Below, piece after piece: positions 25,000 to 38,600 of a stretch of DNA of 64,000 bases (within the stretch, counting starts at the first letter, position 1; the number at the start of each line of letters is the position of its first letter). The position numbers were made by a program, and so were the translations under genes. Source of the DNA: Sthenelais limicola (Eukaryota > Annelida > Polychaeta > Phyllodocida > Sigalionidae); the NCBI GenBank assembly GCA_942159475.1, contig OW804094.1:126838755-126902754 (forward strand). Direction: 5' to 3'. Below the pieces are notes generated by a model. The model was not told the origin of the DNA and searched no databases. It saw only the letters and a program-made list of their open reading frames with translations.

Positions 25000-26931
25000 T
25001 GATGTAATGCATTTTTGGGTTGACTTATGTTAAAAATGGTGACAGACGTTACTGAATAGCATTTTTTCGGAGTGGCTTGATCTGAACATAATTGTGTTCA
25101 TATTGTAAGAAATTCCTATGCGAATGAATATAGTTCACACACTGGCTGAGGTTAACCATAATGATATATCATTAAGCTCAATATATCTGGAATCGCAATT
25201 TTCTGTACGCAATGCCAATTATTTATACACTTTTTTTTTTATTTTATTCTTTGATTATTTTCATAATTGTTATAGAAAATGTCGTATTTGTGTAAATTAT
25301 TATGGAAACTATGTATGGTATCTTTCTATCACACTTAAGTCATTGATGTTGATTGTGATAACATTTTTATATCAGTCACAGAAATCTCTTGCCAAGAAAA
25401 TAACTGGTATACCGCTACCGTTGATTAGTAAGTGGTCTGACTTTTAAGGTCCATTTCCATGTAGTAATTGAAACACGTAAATTGTCGTTTCCTCATTCGA
25501 TTCATATTCACTTACGAGTCTATTTATGTTTTTGATGTATTCGCTTTCTTTGGGTTAATTGATATTTGTAAATTCGATATCCTGTTTTGATTAAGCATTA
25601 ACATATATTGACACAAATATTTTAGTTTTATATTCATACATGCCAGACGATACGATATTATACTATATAGGTTAATTTGGCAAAGGATGAAACTATTTAT
25701 CACCTTGTTTTGCTGTGTGCTTATTTGGCATTATAAAAATATGAACTCTGTGAGTCACTTGAAAGATGGTTGGTTCATTATGAAGTGACCTGACAAAATT
25801 CAACACCTTTGTCATAAAAAGGTGGTGGATGATAAATATGTATTTGCCTCATTGACAAGTTAGGGTCCTACATTAATTTTGCCTTTGATGAGAGGCCATT
25901 ATTATCCCTATAAATTGTCCAGCAGCCCTGCCTACCTTCATCCCTCACTGTCAATCCCTATGCAGTATTTTAATTGTCCCTAGGCTTGCCGACCTATGAA
26001 GCATGACATAGTTCCTGCTTCAAGTTCCCCCTTGCCTATCGCCGAACTGACACCCAGGCTTATAGAGGTCTCTGCGCATGTCGCCGTCGTCATGTGACGT
26101 CACCAAGTTGGCGCTGAGACACCGATGTCACTGCCTTGTGACAACTCCCAGCGATGAAACCGTCTTGACGTGGCTGTGCCTTGTTAGGACTCTATACGCC
26201 ATATTTGTAAAGTTAAGAGTAAGCTTATTGGATCGAAGATTGCATTCATCGCCCAATATTTGAGCATGTCTAGCCCGCTAGCTCCCCCTGTCATCCGTGT
26301 TTCACCTGGCCAACAATAGTGTTGCCACTCTGATTGTTCTGCCTGACAAGTGATTAGTTCCAGCAGTATTTGTGTGCTAGCCACCGTTTACCAATGTGCT
26401 CCTGCCCCGAATGGGTTTTTCTTTCAAAGGCTCCGATTTTTAGAAATAAACTGGTGCATTATGGCGGGACAGGAAAGCCTGGCCATTTGCTCCCCAGGTA
26501 CAAATGTTACCATGTATGCCAGCCATGTCGTTGGTCTGTTGTCGGAGGCTGGCAGTTCAACAATAGTGCATGTGTTAATCCTTGCTAGAGAACGTTCACA
26601 GAATGCCAATAAGTCTCAGGGAATTATTTATTTGACATTTCACATGAGACGTGCGATTTACTGAGTGACAGACAGGTGGGCCACCGTAAAGAGTGGAGGA
26701 GGCTAGGGCATCTGTGAAGGAATGTGATTCTCAAACAAAATAAAGCCAGGGGGCTTAGGCCCGAGCCCCTCCCTGCGTACTCTTTCCTCATTCACCTCGC
26801 CTTTCACCACCTCCGGCTCTCTTTTACACTCTGAGCCACGCGCACGTATGACGGATGTCATTAAATTTCAAGACAGCATGCAGACTTCATTGAGACAAGA
26901 ACCCTCTCGCCCTTTTGACCATCAGGCTTTT
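25000..26931. other. Non-coding stretch with a consensus CRE
   Basis: From 25000 to 25800 it is very AT-rich. The 109-codon frame at 25118-25447 is low-complexity and not credible. After 25800 the composition is balanced, with a perfect TGACGTCA cAMP-response element at 26095-26102. Nothing else is recognised. Confidence 0.45.
26095..26102. promoter_or_regulatory. Consensus CRE (TGACGTCA)
   Basis: This is a perfect palindromic CREB/ATF site. About one such octamer is expected by chance in 64 kb, so function is uncertain. Confidence 0.3.
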
Positions 26932-26981
26932 GGGTATGGGTATGGGTATGGGTATGGGTAGGGAGTTGCTCACCCCTACCC
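26932..26981 (+). repeat. GGGTAT hexamer array ending in a perfect hairpin
   Basis: Four GGGTAT units and a final GGGTAGGG run from 26932 to 26963. The last block (26956-26963) pairs perfectly with CCCTACCC at 26974-26981 across a ten-base loop. The G-runs also satisfy a G-quadruplex pattern, GGG separated by three bases. The unit differs from the animal telomere repeat by its order of T and A. Confidence 0.8.
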
Positions 26982-29424
26982 CCACCCCAATCCACTAATG
27001 GCTCCTGATCTGGCTACAACCCATGGGTAGCATGGGTAACATTTTATTATTGAAGTGATCTGCGCTTAGGCCAAGCTTGAACTTATCATCGTCGTCATCA
27101 CCATCATCATCATCAAGCATCGCTGGCGCACACGGAATGCCGCGCGCGGAACAAAAAGCAGGAAAGGAGAGCAGCTCCCAATGTCTTTGTGAAGACACCC
27201 TGAGCCGCTCATTGTTTTCTTGTCAGAGGAATTGGAAACTCAGCGGGGGATATCATTAGGGGGAGAGGCGTAGGCCCACACTCAGGGGGGACGGTTGCCT
27301 AAAATGGCACACAATATTTAGGGGCTTCTGTCCTCAGGAATTTTAATCAATCATGACGGCAGAACTTGCTATGGTTATGAATATGTATGAGGAGGACAGT
27401 TTGATGTAATTTAGTTTCTGGTACAAGTGGGCAGATAACCAGGTTTTAGTGCGTCAGGGTTGCTGGAGGGAGCCTGGCTCGCCCACTAACGAATATGGAC
27501 ATATAGGGGTTATTAGAGGAGAGGGGAGCTTGTGCTTTAGTCCGAGACGAATATTATAGGTTTGTTGTGGATGGTATAAGTGTGTAGAGACGGCTCGATC
27601 ACTTCAGAGCCGTTTTATCAGCTCATCAGCTTCCTAGCACTTCAAATGTCTCTCCTGCCACTCTGATTCCATCTAACTACATGCAAATCATCCGACTCGA
27701 GTTCCATTTCTATGAATGTCTGGCATGAATTCATCTCCTTGGACCGACGCCATGTGATATATTCGCCCTCGTGTGGTTTTAAATTTGGCCGCAGCCTGCA
27801 GATTGGGGCAGACCTATCTCCCATTTTGCCAACCTTGAGGACATAAATTTGTAGAAGTCAATTTAAATGACGTTATGGAAGACAAGGCTGGACCGTGCTT
27901 CTTTGTCCAATAACCCCAAGACCAGCATAAATAAATTTCCTGATCCAATTTAGATGGGCACGGCCATAAAATATGGATAGCGAATCGAAACCCAAATCTA
28001 CTTTGTTAATTCATCGCACACTAACGCCCCGCTCGTAAATTTTGAAGGTCCGCCTGGCTTTCCGTTTTGTCGGCCTAATGTGGTTGGCAAGGTTACAATA
28101 GTCTGACCCTGCGTAGTTAATATTTCAGTGGGGAATGTGCGCTCTCATGGAGCTAGATATTAATCAAAGACTGGCTATTGCTGAATGCCTGCCCTCTTTA
28201 CATCTGAAAGAATTTGAGAAATGAAGCTTTGTCCAGGGGAAGCTATATAGCCACGGGGCTTATAGATGCTTATGGTGGACCTTCTTATGTCCATGTTTAT
28301 GCAGTTTCCCCATTTCTTTGATCCTGAATTGTATACTTGTGCTTATAGGGTGTAAGGATAAGTGTTCGACCTTAAACCACTAGCCGACAGATGATTGAAT
28401 ATGGTGCATCAAGCATGCATGAGCATAATTAATGTCTTTATGCAATAACCAAAGCTGTCTACCCCTAAGGTATAACACATTAATATAGCGGCCTGATTTC
28501 CGAACACTAAACTTGGAGTCGGACCCAACCCTAAGCAACTGTATAGAATCCCTTCCTCGCCCCACCCCCTCTACCTCCCCCACCCCCTTATACACTACCT
28601 TCCTTCTCTTCCGCATGTCTTTATACTCAATTCATTTATTCCTCCTTGTGGACAGTTCTTTTCTGATGAAAAAGATCCTTGATCCCACGTGTGTGTTTGA
28701 ATATTCCCTCATGATCGTATTAGCCATATTCCATCCAACTTTTACTTAGTGACCCTTGTTTTCCATCAGCGAATGATAAGGCTAATATCATGGGTGCACC
28801 TACGGAGCCTGGTTTTAGCTCACTTATTGTTTGACTATGCCCCATCATGGGATTATTCCTGCACTAAGACCAATCTACAATGCATCCTCATCGGTAAGTG
28901 CCTACTCACATCTAAGATTCCGCGTGTCAGCTTTTGGCAAACTTGAATTATCGACCTGAGCCCCCGATTATTGCATTGTGCCTGCCTCCCAATCCAATAT
29001 GGGAATGATGAATATACACCGGGTCCTAATGACCAGCGCAATGGACATCTTCAAATGGGAGGCCATATCCCAGCCCGCTGCGCCAAAATAAAGCGCTCTT
29101 AATTTTTCATCCCCTCAAGATTGGCCGGTGAATGAAAGTTATTTAGCTGATCACAACATGGATTTCGCTGGAGATTTATATGTTAAACCGGGGGCGCACC
29201 TATCGATGCAACTTCGAGACAGGTCAATGGCCCTCGCTGCGGCCCTCGAGCATAAAGCAATTGAACGACTCGGATTTTACTGTGAAATATGAATGCTGAA
29301 TCGAAGTAGAAATGTACTCCATCAGTAGTCCAATGTGACCTATTTTCTGACCCCATTTCGCTCGATGCCCCTGATGTGGAGGGATATCTCTTAGAGGGAG
29401 CGTTCATGTTAAATCTTAATGCGA
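26982..29424. other. Non-coding stretch
   Basis: It includes an ATC-rich microsatellite (27085-27115) and a pyrimidine-rich patch near 28550-28600. An octamer-like ATGCAAAT lies near 27681. Open frames of 60-80 codons are unremarkable. No gene is recognised. Confidence 0.45.
27085..27115 (+). repeat. ATC trinucleotide microsatellite
   Basis: Imperfect ATC/GTC units are followed by four clean ATC units. The stretch is non-coding in context. Confidence 0.85.
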
Positions 29425-29628
29425 ACTGTAATAAACAGATTTGAAATTGATGGCATGGCCCATAGAAAGTGAGCGTGCAGTCGGGAGTGGTCCATCTAGG
29501 GCTATGGACCTTCCAGGTCGCAGGCCGCTGACCAAAAGGCCCTCGCCCGGATTGACATTTCAAACCATCTCTACTCCTACTCCGTAATGCAGCCGCAATA
29601 CTGTAATAAACAAATTTGAAATCAATGG
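29425..29628 (+). repeat. Duplicated 29-bp element, 175 bp apart
   Basis: 29425-29453 and 29600-29628 match at 26 of 29 positions. All three differences are transitions. The shared core is ACTGTAATAAACARATTTG, followed by AAAT and ATGG. TAATAAACA resembles a forkhead-type site. The flanks are not repeated, so this may be a pair of related binding modules. They lie in a 177-codon minus-strand frame that I consider fortuitous. Confidence 0.65.
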
Positions 29629-32286
29629 ACAGTTCAATAAAAGATGAAAGCACCAGGGAGCTACCAAATCTACTTTCTGCAGGCACCCTGTTGGAGGCGG
29701 CCATCGCAGTAAGCAAGTTGGAGTTGGTCAGTTTTAGGGCGAGTGGCGACCATGAAATATGGATGGTGACCCGTCGGTCTCCTCAAGTATGATTGATGCC
29801 TGGCTTTATAATCCAATAAGATACGCGCATCCCCACACACATTGGATGAAATCTAAAATGGACAGCCTATACAGAACGGGCCTGCGCTCCAAATCCCAGA
29901 TGTGCGGTCCTGGCTATTTTTCCTGTATTTCCAGCCAATTGTTTCGGCCGCGCCGCCCTCCACGTATCATTCATACCAATTGTTGAATCTTCTCACGCCT
30001 TGTTTTTATCGCTCGCAGAGCGGAATAAAAATGAAGGCAGGCAATCAGACCTCTATTCATTAAATTTGTGAAGTGTATGGCCAAACTCTTAAATAATTCA
30101 TTCAAATGACCGTGCCTTCGAATGGCAAATCATTCATATAAATGAGGCACTGTAAAAAGCAGGAGATAAATCAGGAGTTCATCTTCTTGGCTCGCTGCTG
30201 CCAGGTCCATTTTCTTGTATCAAACATCGCCCAACCCTTTACAGCCGAGGCAAAAAAGCGCTTACAAGAGAAAGCCATGCATTCTACTCGCCCGCTTTGT
30301 TACGCCAGAAAAAGCGCTCCTCAATGTAATGAGGCTTCACCGCTGATGCAATTTGGAATTGTCATATTATGTCTTTTTTCCCATGTCACAGCAACTTGCA
30401 TTGATGAGGCGATTATGGGTGTTTTTTTAACTGACACTCCAACTCTCCGCCAAACGGGCGGAAAGAACATGTCCCGCCCCTTTTTGAGAACTGCTTCATT
30501 GAGATAATCAATACTCTGTTTATTTTTTACCACGCTTAATCTACTCGTGGTGGAAAATTGCCAAGCTTTTTTTTCAACGGCCGCCTCCTTTTTGACAGCG
30601 GAGCTGTCGATGCAAAGTAAATGTTTGTCCACACATTGTGGCTTCCCCATGGCTTCCCATACAGTGAAATGCCTTAAATTCTACAGTGAATGGCTTCTAA
30701 TACAGACCTTTCAGCCTTCATTTTTTCCACTGGCCATCTGTTTCAACTGGGGGATTTCCCCTAAGTCATTTCAATGTTTTCCAAGCACGGTGGGTTATTT
30801 CCGTGAAGTGGAAGTATATGGCTGGTGTTCGCACGATATATATGGCAATCCTCCAGATCATAAGTCTGTTCTGGAGTGATTACAACCCTTGACCTTTGCG
30901 TACCCTAGGGTGGTCGTGGGAAAGGCTGATTGAAGTGGATGCAAAACATTCCCTATGTTTTACTCCATCGGGAAAGATTGAGTAAAGGGGTCTTCTTCAA
31001 TGGCTTGCTTTTTATATCTTCGCAAGAAATGTCAATAGTTATCGCGGGCGATAGTGAGGTCTCATATCGCAAATGACTAGTATCTTTATCGAGAAGTCGC
31101 TAACTGTAATGATAAATTTCATAATGTGGCTTCAGATATTGTCGAGACAAGTAGCTATTAGTTATTGACACTGACATCACCTCTCTGAAATGTTTAAAAC
31201 TATTTTATTACTCTCACTATGTTATTATATCAGTTCCTATTGCTCATATATATGTGTAACATATTTGGTTTACTAATGGTCTTTTAAGGGAAAAGGAAAT
31301 TATTAATATGACCTATATTGCGAGGTTATTGGATGTTCAGAGATATGCAGCTATTAATGGTTACATTTCCAATATGTTGGGTGCATGATGCCAACATATT
31401 TAGTTCATTATGCGGTTGAACGTAGTGCAATCGTGTAATGAGTTGGCCAGTGAGTCAAGCCATTTTAAATAATAAAGCCATCACTCTCACGCCATATATT
31501 AGAATGTCACATACACACTGCACCATTCCTTGCGTGAGTATTTGAACTTTTGTTGAGAGGGGAATCCGGAGCAAATGAGAACATTTAAGATGTCTGTGAG
31601 TGGCTTGAAAATGCAAAACGGCCATTAGCCCCTCCCCTTTGCCTTACCAGAAGCGACCCTCTCAGTGACCTCATGTGATAGGACCGGCCACCTCACACAA
31701 GTGCATAACATGTTGGGACATGGCTCCCAATTCCAGTTCCCATTACAGGCCCCTGCATTTTTCATAACATTTTACTAAAAAGAAACACTGAACTGACCCT
31801 AGGGTTTTGAAAAGCTGCTGGCTCTTGCACCTGATGACTCGGCCGCAATCAATAGGCGTGCAACTTTAATGTGCAGTGTTTGAAATAAATATGTGTTCAA
31901 GTGAGGGGTGCGGTGCGGAGGCCTTGGCACCTGACACCTCTCCCTGGCCGCTGCATCTTACCTGGCGACCTTTGATGACCTGGTCAGGTGTGAAGATTGA
32001 TTTTGGTGGGGATTGAACCGAGAGTTTATGCTGACTGAACTTCACGTTCGCCTCAAAACAGGCGCAATAGAATCGGCTGGTCGATGGCCCTCCCCCTGCT
32101 TATCAACGTGGGGAAGTCCAGTCTCTTTTCCTAAACATATCCCATCAATTGCCTCTATCATCAAACTGCTTTGAAGTTTCTCTCCTAGAGTAGATTTTAG
32201 TGTGGTGGAGCAGAAATTCACAGAGCTCCCTCGCACAATGGCTACCTCATTCGGCTATTGTCAGGGTCTGGAAATTCACCAATAGT

Positions 32287-32294
32287 TGACGTCA
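32287..32294. promoter_or_regulatory. Consensus CRE (TGACGTCA)
   Basis: A perfect CREB/ATF octamer is followed six bases later by a related GCGTCA half-site (TTGCGTCAA), which makes this site a little stronger than an isolated one. Confidence 0.35.
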
Positions 32295-32644
32295 GTTGCG
32301 TCAATTTTCATTTGACCGATTTCTCCTTCTCATCGGTGGTATATATCATGAATCCTGCGCTATAGGTTGGATTCCTGGCTGCCCCCCAGAATTGTCCACA
32401 CCTCTTTATTATGGGATTCGATCTCCTGGAACGAAGACATTTGTTTAATTTAGGTCGACCTTTGAGTATTTGCATCCAGTTTTCCTCGGGCCTTTAAGAC
32501 ATCTCTTTGTGATTAATCGATGACATTTGGATATGAATGAATTGATGGCATCGCCTGGTTCTGCTGGTGTTTAATATTAATAGTACATGAGCAATCAGAT
32601 GATTGCATTTTTTTCTAGCATAAAATTCTGAAATTGTCATTCAG

Positions 32645-32660
32645 ATATATATATATATAT
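32645..32660. repeat. AT dinucleotide microsatellite
   Basis: About eight AT units. A similar seven-unit tract lies at 39927-39940. Confidence 0.9.
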
Positions 32661-35633
32661 GCCTACAATATACTACACCGGCAAGCTGTAATACCATGAA
32701 ATATTGAATTCGCTTTTTTATCTGCATCCTCAATTTGCTACGTAATAAATATTCCTTTGAAGTGTTTTCGACAGCGATCCCAAAATAGGGAGCACCATCT
32801 GTTTATCGGAAATTACAAACCACGTATAGCTTTCATTTCTGCCTTGGTCATTCCTTCCTATGAACCTTTCATGGATGTCACTTTTGTAAAATGTTTTTGT
32901 CATTATACTGTGTAGCTTAAAGTTCCTTCCCGACAGCTCGATGGAAGTCCCTGGACACTTAGTGCGATCAGCTCTCTTTTTACACTACAATTTCCACCAT
33001 AATTATCTGCATGAACATAGGTTAGGTGTCTAAAACATAAGTCAGGCTCAGGTGCGTGATAAACCTTGTAGACTAGATTTGAAGGTCCTTTACTACTGGA
33101 AACCACTTATTATCTGTTCATATTAAATGTGATCATCCCTGGAAACTAGGTCTAAGCGAAGTGAGTGCATCCTCCGACGTTCTAATGATTTTTTTGCTGC
33201 CTAATAACTCTTTCCATGAAAACTTCTCTCTCTAGACCTCCATTACAGGCAGAAAATAGTTATCCTTGTTCTGGGTTTCCGAGTGGGTTGCATATTTTGT
33301 ATTATGACTCCCACCTTTCAGTTAAATAATATTATTCACCTTTCTCTTGTAACAGGTGCATACACGTATTATATTTCTTGTTCTTACTATATTTCTGCTG
33401 ATTCCTACTTTCATTCAGAGCCTTTTCTGCACTCAATATAATAAAAAAAACACAGTCCTTTTCATGTCTGCATAGATCTATGCATGAAAAATAGTCCATT
33501 AATCGGGTGCGATAGATATCTTTTGGGTTAATTAGTTAATAATGTCCAATATGGAGACAGACATATTCCCCCTTTTTTTCGCAAGTACCCTGGCAATAAC
33601 CAGAAGTAAAACAAGCCGGTTTTAAGTCGCCAACGAGGTATAATATATATCGATCCTTGATTACTGCCAGACTGGTTTTGTGTTTTAAGCCAATGGAGGA
33701 CAGACTAAGTGTGCGGAAACAAGAAGCCTGAGGAGTGCATAAAAGGCCGGGTGCACTTAAGGTCCACAAGGGCACCCAGTATTATATTTTAATGGCCATG
33801 TTTGTCAAGATAGTGGACAAAATGCAATATATAGTCACGCCGTGAAAATTGCGCCCGACGGCACAAATCCTATCATATCACACACATAAGGCCCGCATTA
33901 TAAAACAGAACGTAAAATATGTTATTGTCAGTTCATGATCCTAGTTTGCTTGATATGCCACTCCTATGTACTGTAAATCACTCTGAAGTAACTCTTAAAT
34001 CCAGGGTCTCTATATTGGATCTGTGTTTAGTCTAGAAAGGATCACATGAAATATTCCCTTGTTGCTTTGAATACAGTCATAAAAAATATCTAATATCGAA
34101 CACCGAACACCGAAGGAAAATTGGTATTCATTTTGAATGTAATTTTATAGATTTCATTGAAAACATGGTAATTAACTTTAAATATATATATCTAAAGCAG
34201 CGAGAATCGTTGAAAAGTACTTGAAATAATACCTCCAGCTACAAAATTTCACAATGGCGATCGATATGCTGTATGTTGGTAATCGGGTAATTAGTATTGA
34301 TGTTCTCAACGTATAAGGCCGCCATTGAAATCACATCAGCTAAACAAGTCACTGTATTTAGCCAAAGTAGTTCTTGGTAACATATGATGATGGAGTAAGT
34401 TCTGCTGTAGTCAAGGCACTGTCCTTCATACCTTTTATCTTCTCAACTTACAAGGGCTTTCTCCGAGTAAGAAGCGAAATATTGATGTGCTATGCTCTCT
34501 GCCTTTCAGATGGATTCGCGTTAGAACGTACGTCTGTATGTTTCGATTTGCACTTATCCATCAGCCGCGATAATGTATAACAAAATTCCTGGGAATCCAA
34601 GGCAATTGTTCTACATATTTTATTTGATCTGCGCGCATCAAGAAAGGTTTCGTGTTACACTCATTAACGTCTCGACCGGGGCTCAAAACCTATAATATCG
34701 ATTAACCTGTATTCTTTATTAAATTAGCGTCGATTTAAATTTTGCTGGGGGCAGGTTTTAGAGTCACCACCCACTGCAGGTCAGTCGAGCAGCATTTGGG
34801 AAATCGGTGTTAACCTACATATTTCTTGGCCGAATATGATTTATTGCATCACGCATTTATGCTCGACGCAATATTATAAAACCTCTGGTTTTCCATTGCC
34901 TCCATTTGACCTCTTGTGTTGGCCCAGAAGTTGGCCCAATTTCAGGAAATTGTCATCATCAGTCATGATTTTCGGACCAAAGGCGGCCATGTAATGATTG
35001 ATATTTTTTCATTTCTCCTCAGTCCTCTCCCTCTCCGATTTCCAATGACAAATGGAAGTTTTTAATTGCGGCTTGGCCAAGGTAATATCGATTAAGCCGG
35101 ATGGGCTAACTGGGAACATGGGTGCTTTGCCGATGGGGCGCGATACATATGAAGACAAAATGTCAATTTTCATTTCTTTGTTCTCAAGAGTGGTGCCGAC
35201 TTCACTCGGGGGAAAATCCATCTGGGGTTAATCAAAACATCTCATTTAAAACTCGTCCTCGCCACGTCTGACCCTAGATATTGGGCTGTGCAGAAAATAA
35301 CCCACACACAGAGTCAAAGAAAGAATCTCCAGCAGACAGATTTCTTTGTCCTTGCCGCCGCCTAAAAGAGGGGAATGAATTATTGTTAATTCTAAGATTC
35401 GTGACCTCCCGACAAGGTCATTTGTCCTATTAACTTTCATCCGGCTGCAGAGTTAGGTGGCAATCGTCATATTAACCTTGAGTGGGGCTGCGACATTATG
35501 TCTTGCTTTTACTATTTGTTTCCTTCCTGACTCAAGTTTCATAGAGTTCTATAAAGGTTTGGCTGGGCCTGATACAACAAGCCAAATTGCTCCACACCCC
35601 ACCCTGTAAACGAGGGTCGGAGAGGTAGAAAGT

Positions 35634-35683
35634 GGGGGATGTGGGCAGGGGTTGGGGGTGGGAGTAGAAGGTAGGGGTGGGGG
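35634..35683 (+). repeat. G-rich, quadruplex-prone tract
   Basis: At least six runs of three or more G are separated by one to eight bases (35634-35663 and 35671-35683), inside a longer purine-rich stretch. A G-quadruplex on the + strand is plausible. Confidence 0.7.
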
Positions 35684-38600
35684 AAGGCATGACGAGACAC
35701 GGACACATAAGAGAAAGAATTGAGAATTTATTCACCGTCATAGGGAAAGAGGGTATAAATGATTCACTTACGAAACACTAGCGCTCGCTTTCCTCGTTTC
35801 CTTTTTCGGCACAGCTATTGATTAATTAGCAAGGCCTAATTAGAGGCAATTAATGAGGAGATTTTAGTGTTAGCCTTTTGTTGGTCCTCGGTAAACAAAA
35901 AACTATGCTTCGTGGTAGAAATTACATGCTCATTCTCTGTAATGCTTCTTGCTGACCTCAATTTTAAACGGAGCACCTCGTACTGTTTCTAATGTCAACG
36001 GGGTAATGGATATATCGGGCAATTTTTTCCCCTACTCCATCTTCCTATATTGTCTGAATGTAACATTCTACTATAGACTTTCAGTTTCAAGCTTAATATG
36101 GGTTAATATATGTGTTAAAGAATGGGCCTGTGTTGCTAACCCGATCAAGAGGGGAGATTTCCTGTATAGCGCTAGATTTGATACGACCAGACGGAGCCTT
36201 CTGTCTACGGCTGATGTTTCATGTAGAGTGTTTATTTTGTTGACACTGGAGCCATGTCCATGCATGACTAGTGCCGTTTGCCTGGCTATCTCACATGACC
36301 CCCCAGTTTTAATGCCCTCTATCTTAGCATTTGAGACCAGCGCCGAATGTAATGCTATCTGTCGGAACGGTCTAGTCGCCGTCTCCCATCTTGCATAATA
36401 CCCGATGTAGACAAATCGCTTACATGGGCCTGCAGACGTCACGGCTCTGGAGAGGGGCTCGATAATTGTAACAAAAACAGGGATTAGCACAAATGGCTCG
36501 TTCGCATAGCTGGCCCAGGCAAAACGCCAGTTAATTATGACCATATTAGATCTATACATCGAAGCTCGGAAATATTGGATCCCACTTAGAGTGCTTCTTA
36601 TATTGCCCAGTCACTCGGCTTATAGATTATCTTCGGATAAGATTTAATGATAATGGTAGTTGGGAACAAATGACTCCTTGGGCTATTATGTTATAGATTG
36701 TACAGTCAATGTTCATCAAGGATTTAAAAGGTGCCTGACCTACATATTACGGTATAATACCCCATTTGAGCTACTATCTAAAACTCGGCCTTCGATTCAA
36801 CTCACGTTCGCTTATACGGTATCTACGAATGATTTCCCACCGTTTCTTCCACTTTTCTTGTGCGGATGCAATTCGACCTGAATGTCCTTCAGGTCTCTAG
36901 CGCTCAGTTGTCTATATTCAGTAGTTCATGGCCCCGAGGGTAGTGTAATTTCGTGCGTTAGGCAGCTGATTAAAGTTGAGTTACTGGCCGCGTTATCCTA
37001 AGGTGTGGTCATACGCGGCTACTAAAATTGTCCACTGGCAACCGCCGCAAACAACAAGCAGATCGATGCGCTATCGATTTTCGTCAAAGTGATTACTTTA
37101 CATATTTCAATGAGACGGCAAGCTGGCCTTCACTGTGGTCCCTGTACCTACCCTCTGGTCTGTTGTCAAACCCATTGATTCATGCATTTTGAAACAAGGA
37201 ATAGTGAGCCACTCTTGCAGTATAGGAAGGCAGGGGTGGTGATCAAGATTCTGAAGGGGGCGATGGGGGGTAGTTGGAGAAAGATGGGACTTAGTTATCA
37301 TTAGATGAGTTATCATTAGCTGACCCTATACTGGCTATGGAGCCCCACACTAATCAAACAGATGGGAATGGTAGCTTTAGGATATATTTATATCACTTAC
37401 TTTGGATAATTCACTTATCAATTATGTATAGATCCAAGCGATTTATCGTTGTTTATGAAGAAGGATTGCGTTATGTACGAGGTATAATTATGTCATACTT
37501 CTACTTGGGAACTGCTGGTTGATATGATAGGCTATTAGCCGAGTTCCACACAAGCTTTGCCCTCCACAAAATGACACTTTCTTATACTGCTCACGCCCCT
37601 TCGAGGACACCTGAAAAGGTCGGGCCTTTTCTTATACTACTTAGAGAACTAAACACCCTTTCTGTGGGACATCGTGTCTTCGCTGCACCCTCTTTCTTAT
37701 CATCTTAATGACATGAACTTTTTTGTGATATATTTATGAAACGGGGTATTCTGATAAGAAATAAACCATCGGTTGTTCTTAATGGATAGCCAGACTTAAG
37801 CTGGCATTTACATTTAATGTTAGAATGTTTTATAAAATTGGTTCGTATGTTAAAAAAAATTAGGGTATAACCTTTTGGCACTGTATATTTTCCCGATGGC
37901 AAACAGTAAGAACTAGCATTGCCTGTATCACAACCCCCTCACCACCCAGTTCACCCTTTTATCCATTCACACAGCAGCTACCCCCGACACAGCGAATAAT
38001 ATTTATGACTGCCTTACATCAAGACCATTGGAAATTCAATGTTGACCAACGACTACATTGCCATCCACTAGATCTAAACCTGGGCCAAGTAAACAAAGAC
38101 AAATATTGTTTTAGCCCTTTTCGTATCTCTTAAAGTACAAACCAAATTTGTCTCTATGTAGATGGCAGGCGTTGGGATAGTGATAAAAGCCCACCTAATT
38201 ATTCCACCTGTATGCATTATTTCGGGAAGCTGTGGACTTGTAGCTTTTGGCAGTATAGCCTCGCCCGGCCACTGTTTTTACTTGAGCCAGCTGAACACAC
38301 CAGATCGATCCAAAAGAAGACAAATGTCGTGTAGCCATTATGGAAAGCCATAAAATTTCTTGGAGCTTTGCTTTCGGCCACCGTATCATTTATACGGTCT
38401 CCTCTAAGGACAGGAAAATGTGTCTGAAATCTGGAGATTTTCTGGCCATATTGTATAGGCACGAATGGGCGAGTAGGTTCCCAGCTCCTATCCCATAAAT
38501 AGTGGCCCTTCGTTTACGGATAGATACTAGCGAGGAGGCAAGTGCGAGCTGAGCGAGTTTTATAAACATGAACACGTTAGGAAACCTTAATTAAGGCGGA

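Larger units (their letters stand above)
29629..35633. other. Non-coding stretch
   Basis: It alternates between balanced stretches (29.6-31.0 and 31.6-33.1 kb) and AT-rich stretches (31.0-31.6 and 33.2-34.8 kb). It holds an AT microsatellite at 32645-32660, a perfect CRE at 32287-32294, and a six-bp GC hairpin near 30448-30464. No exon or RNA gene is recognised. Confidence 0.45.

Noticed and set aside
25118..25447. 109-codon frame rich in Phe, Tyr, Ile and Asn
   Set aside because: It reflects AT-rich composition, with no start context, splice sites or domain.
29183..29716. Longest open frame of the window (177 codons, minus strand)
   Set aside because: The length is only modestly above chance for 64 kb at this composition. 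The product has no recognisable domain, no splice sites frame it, and the duplicated 29-bp DNA module explains its internal similarity.
35949..36559. About 150-160 codons open on both strands
   Set aside because: I considered a membrane protein or receptor fragment on the minus strand, but no family motif is present and opposite-strand openness is a known compositional effect.
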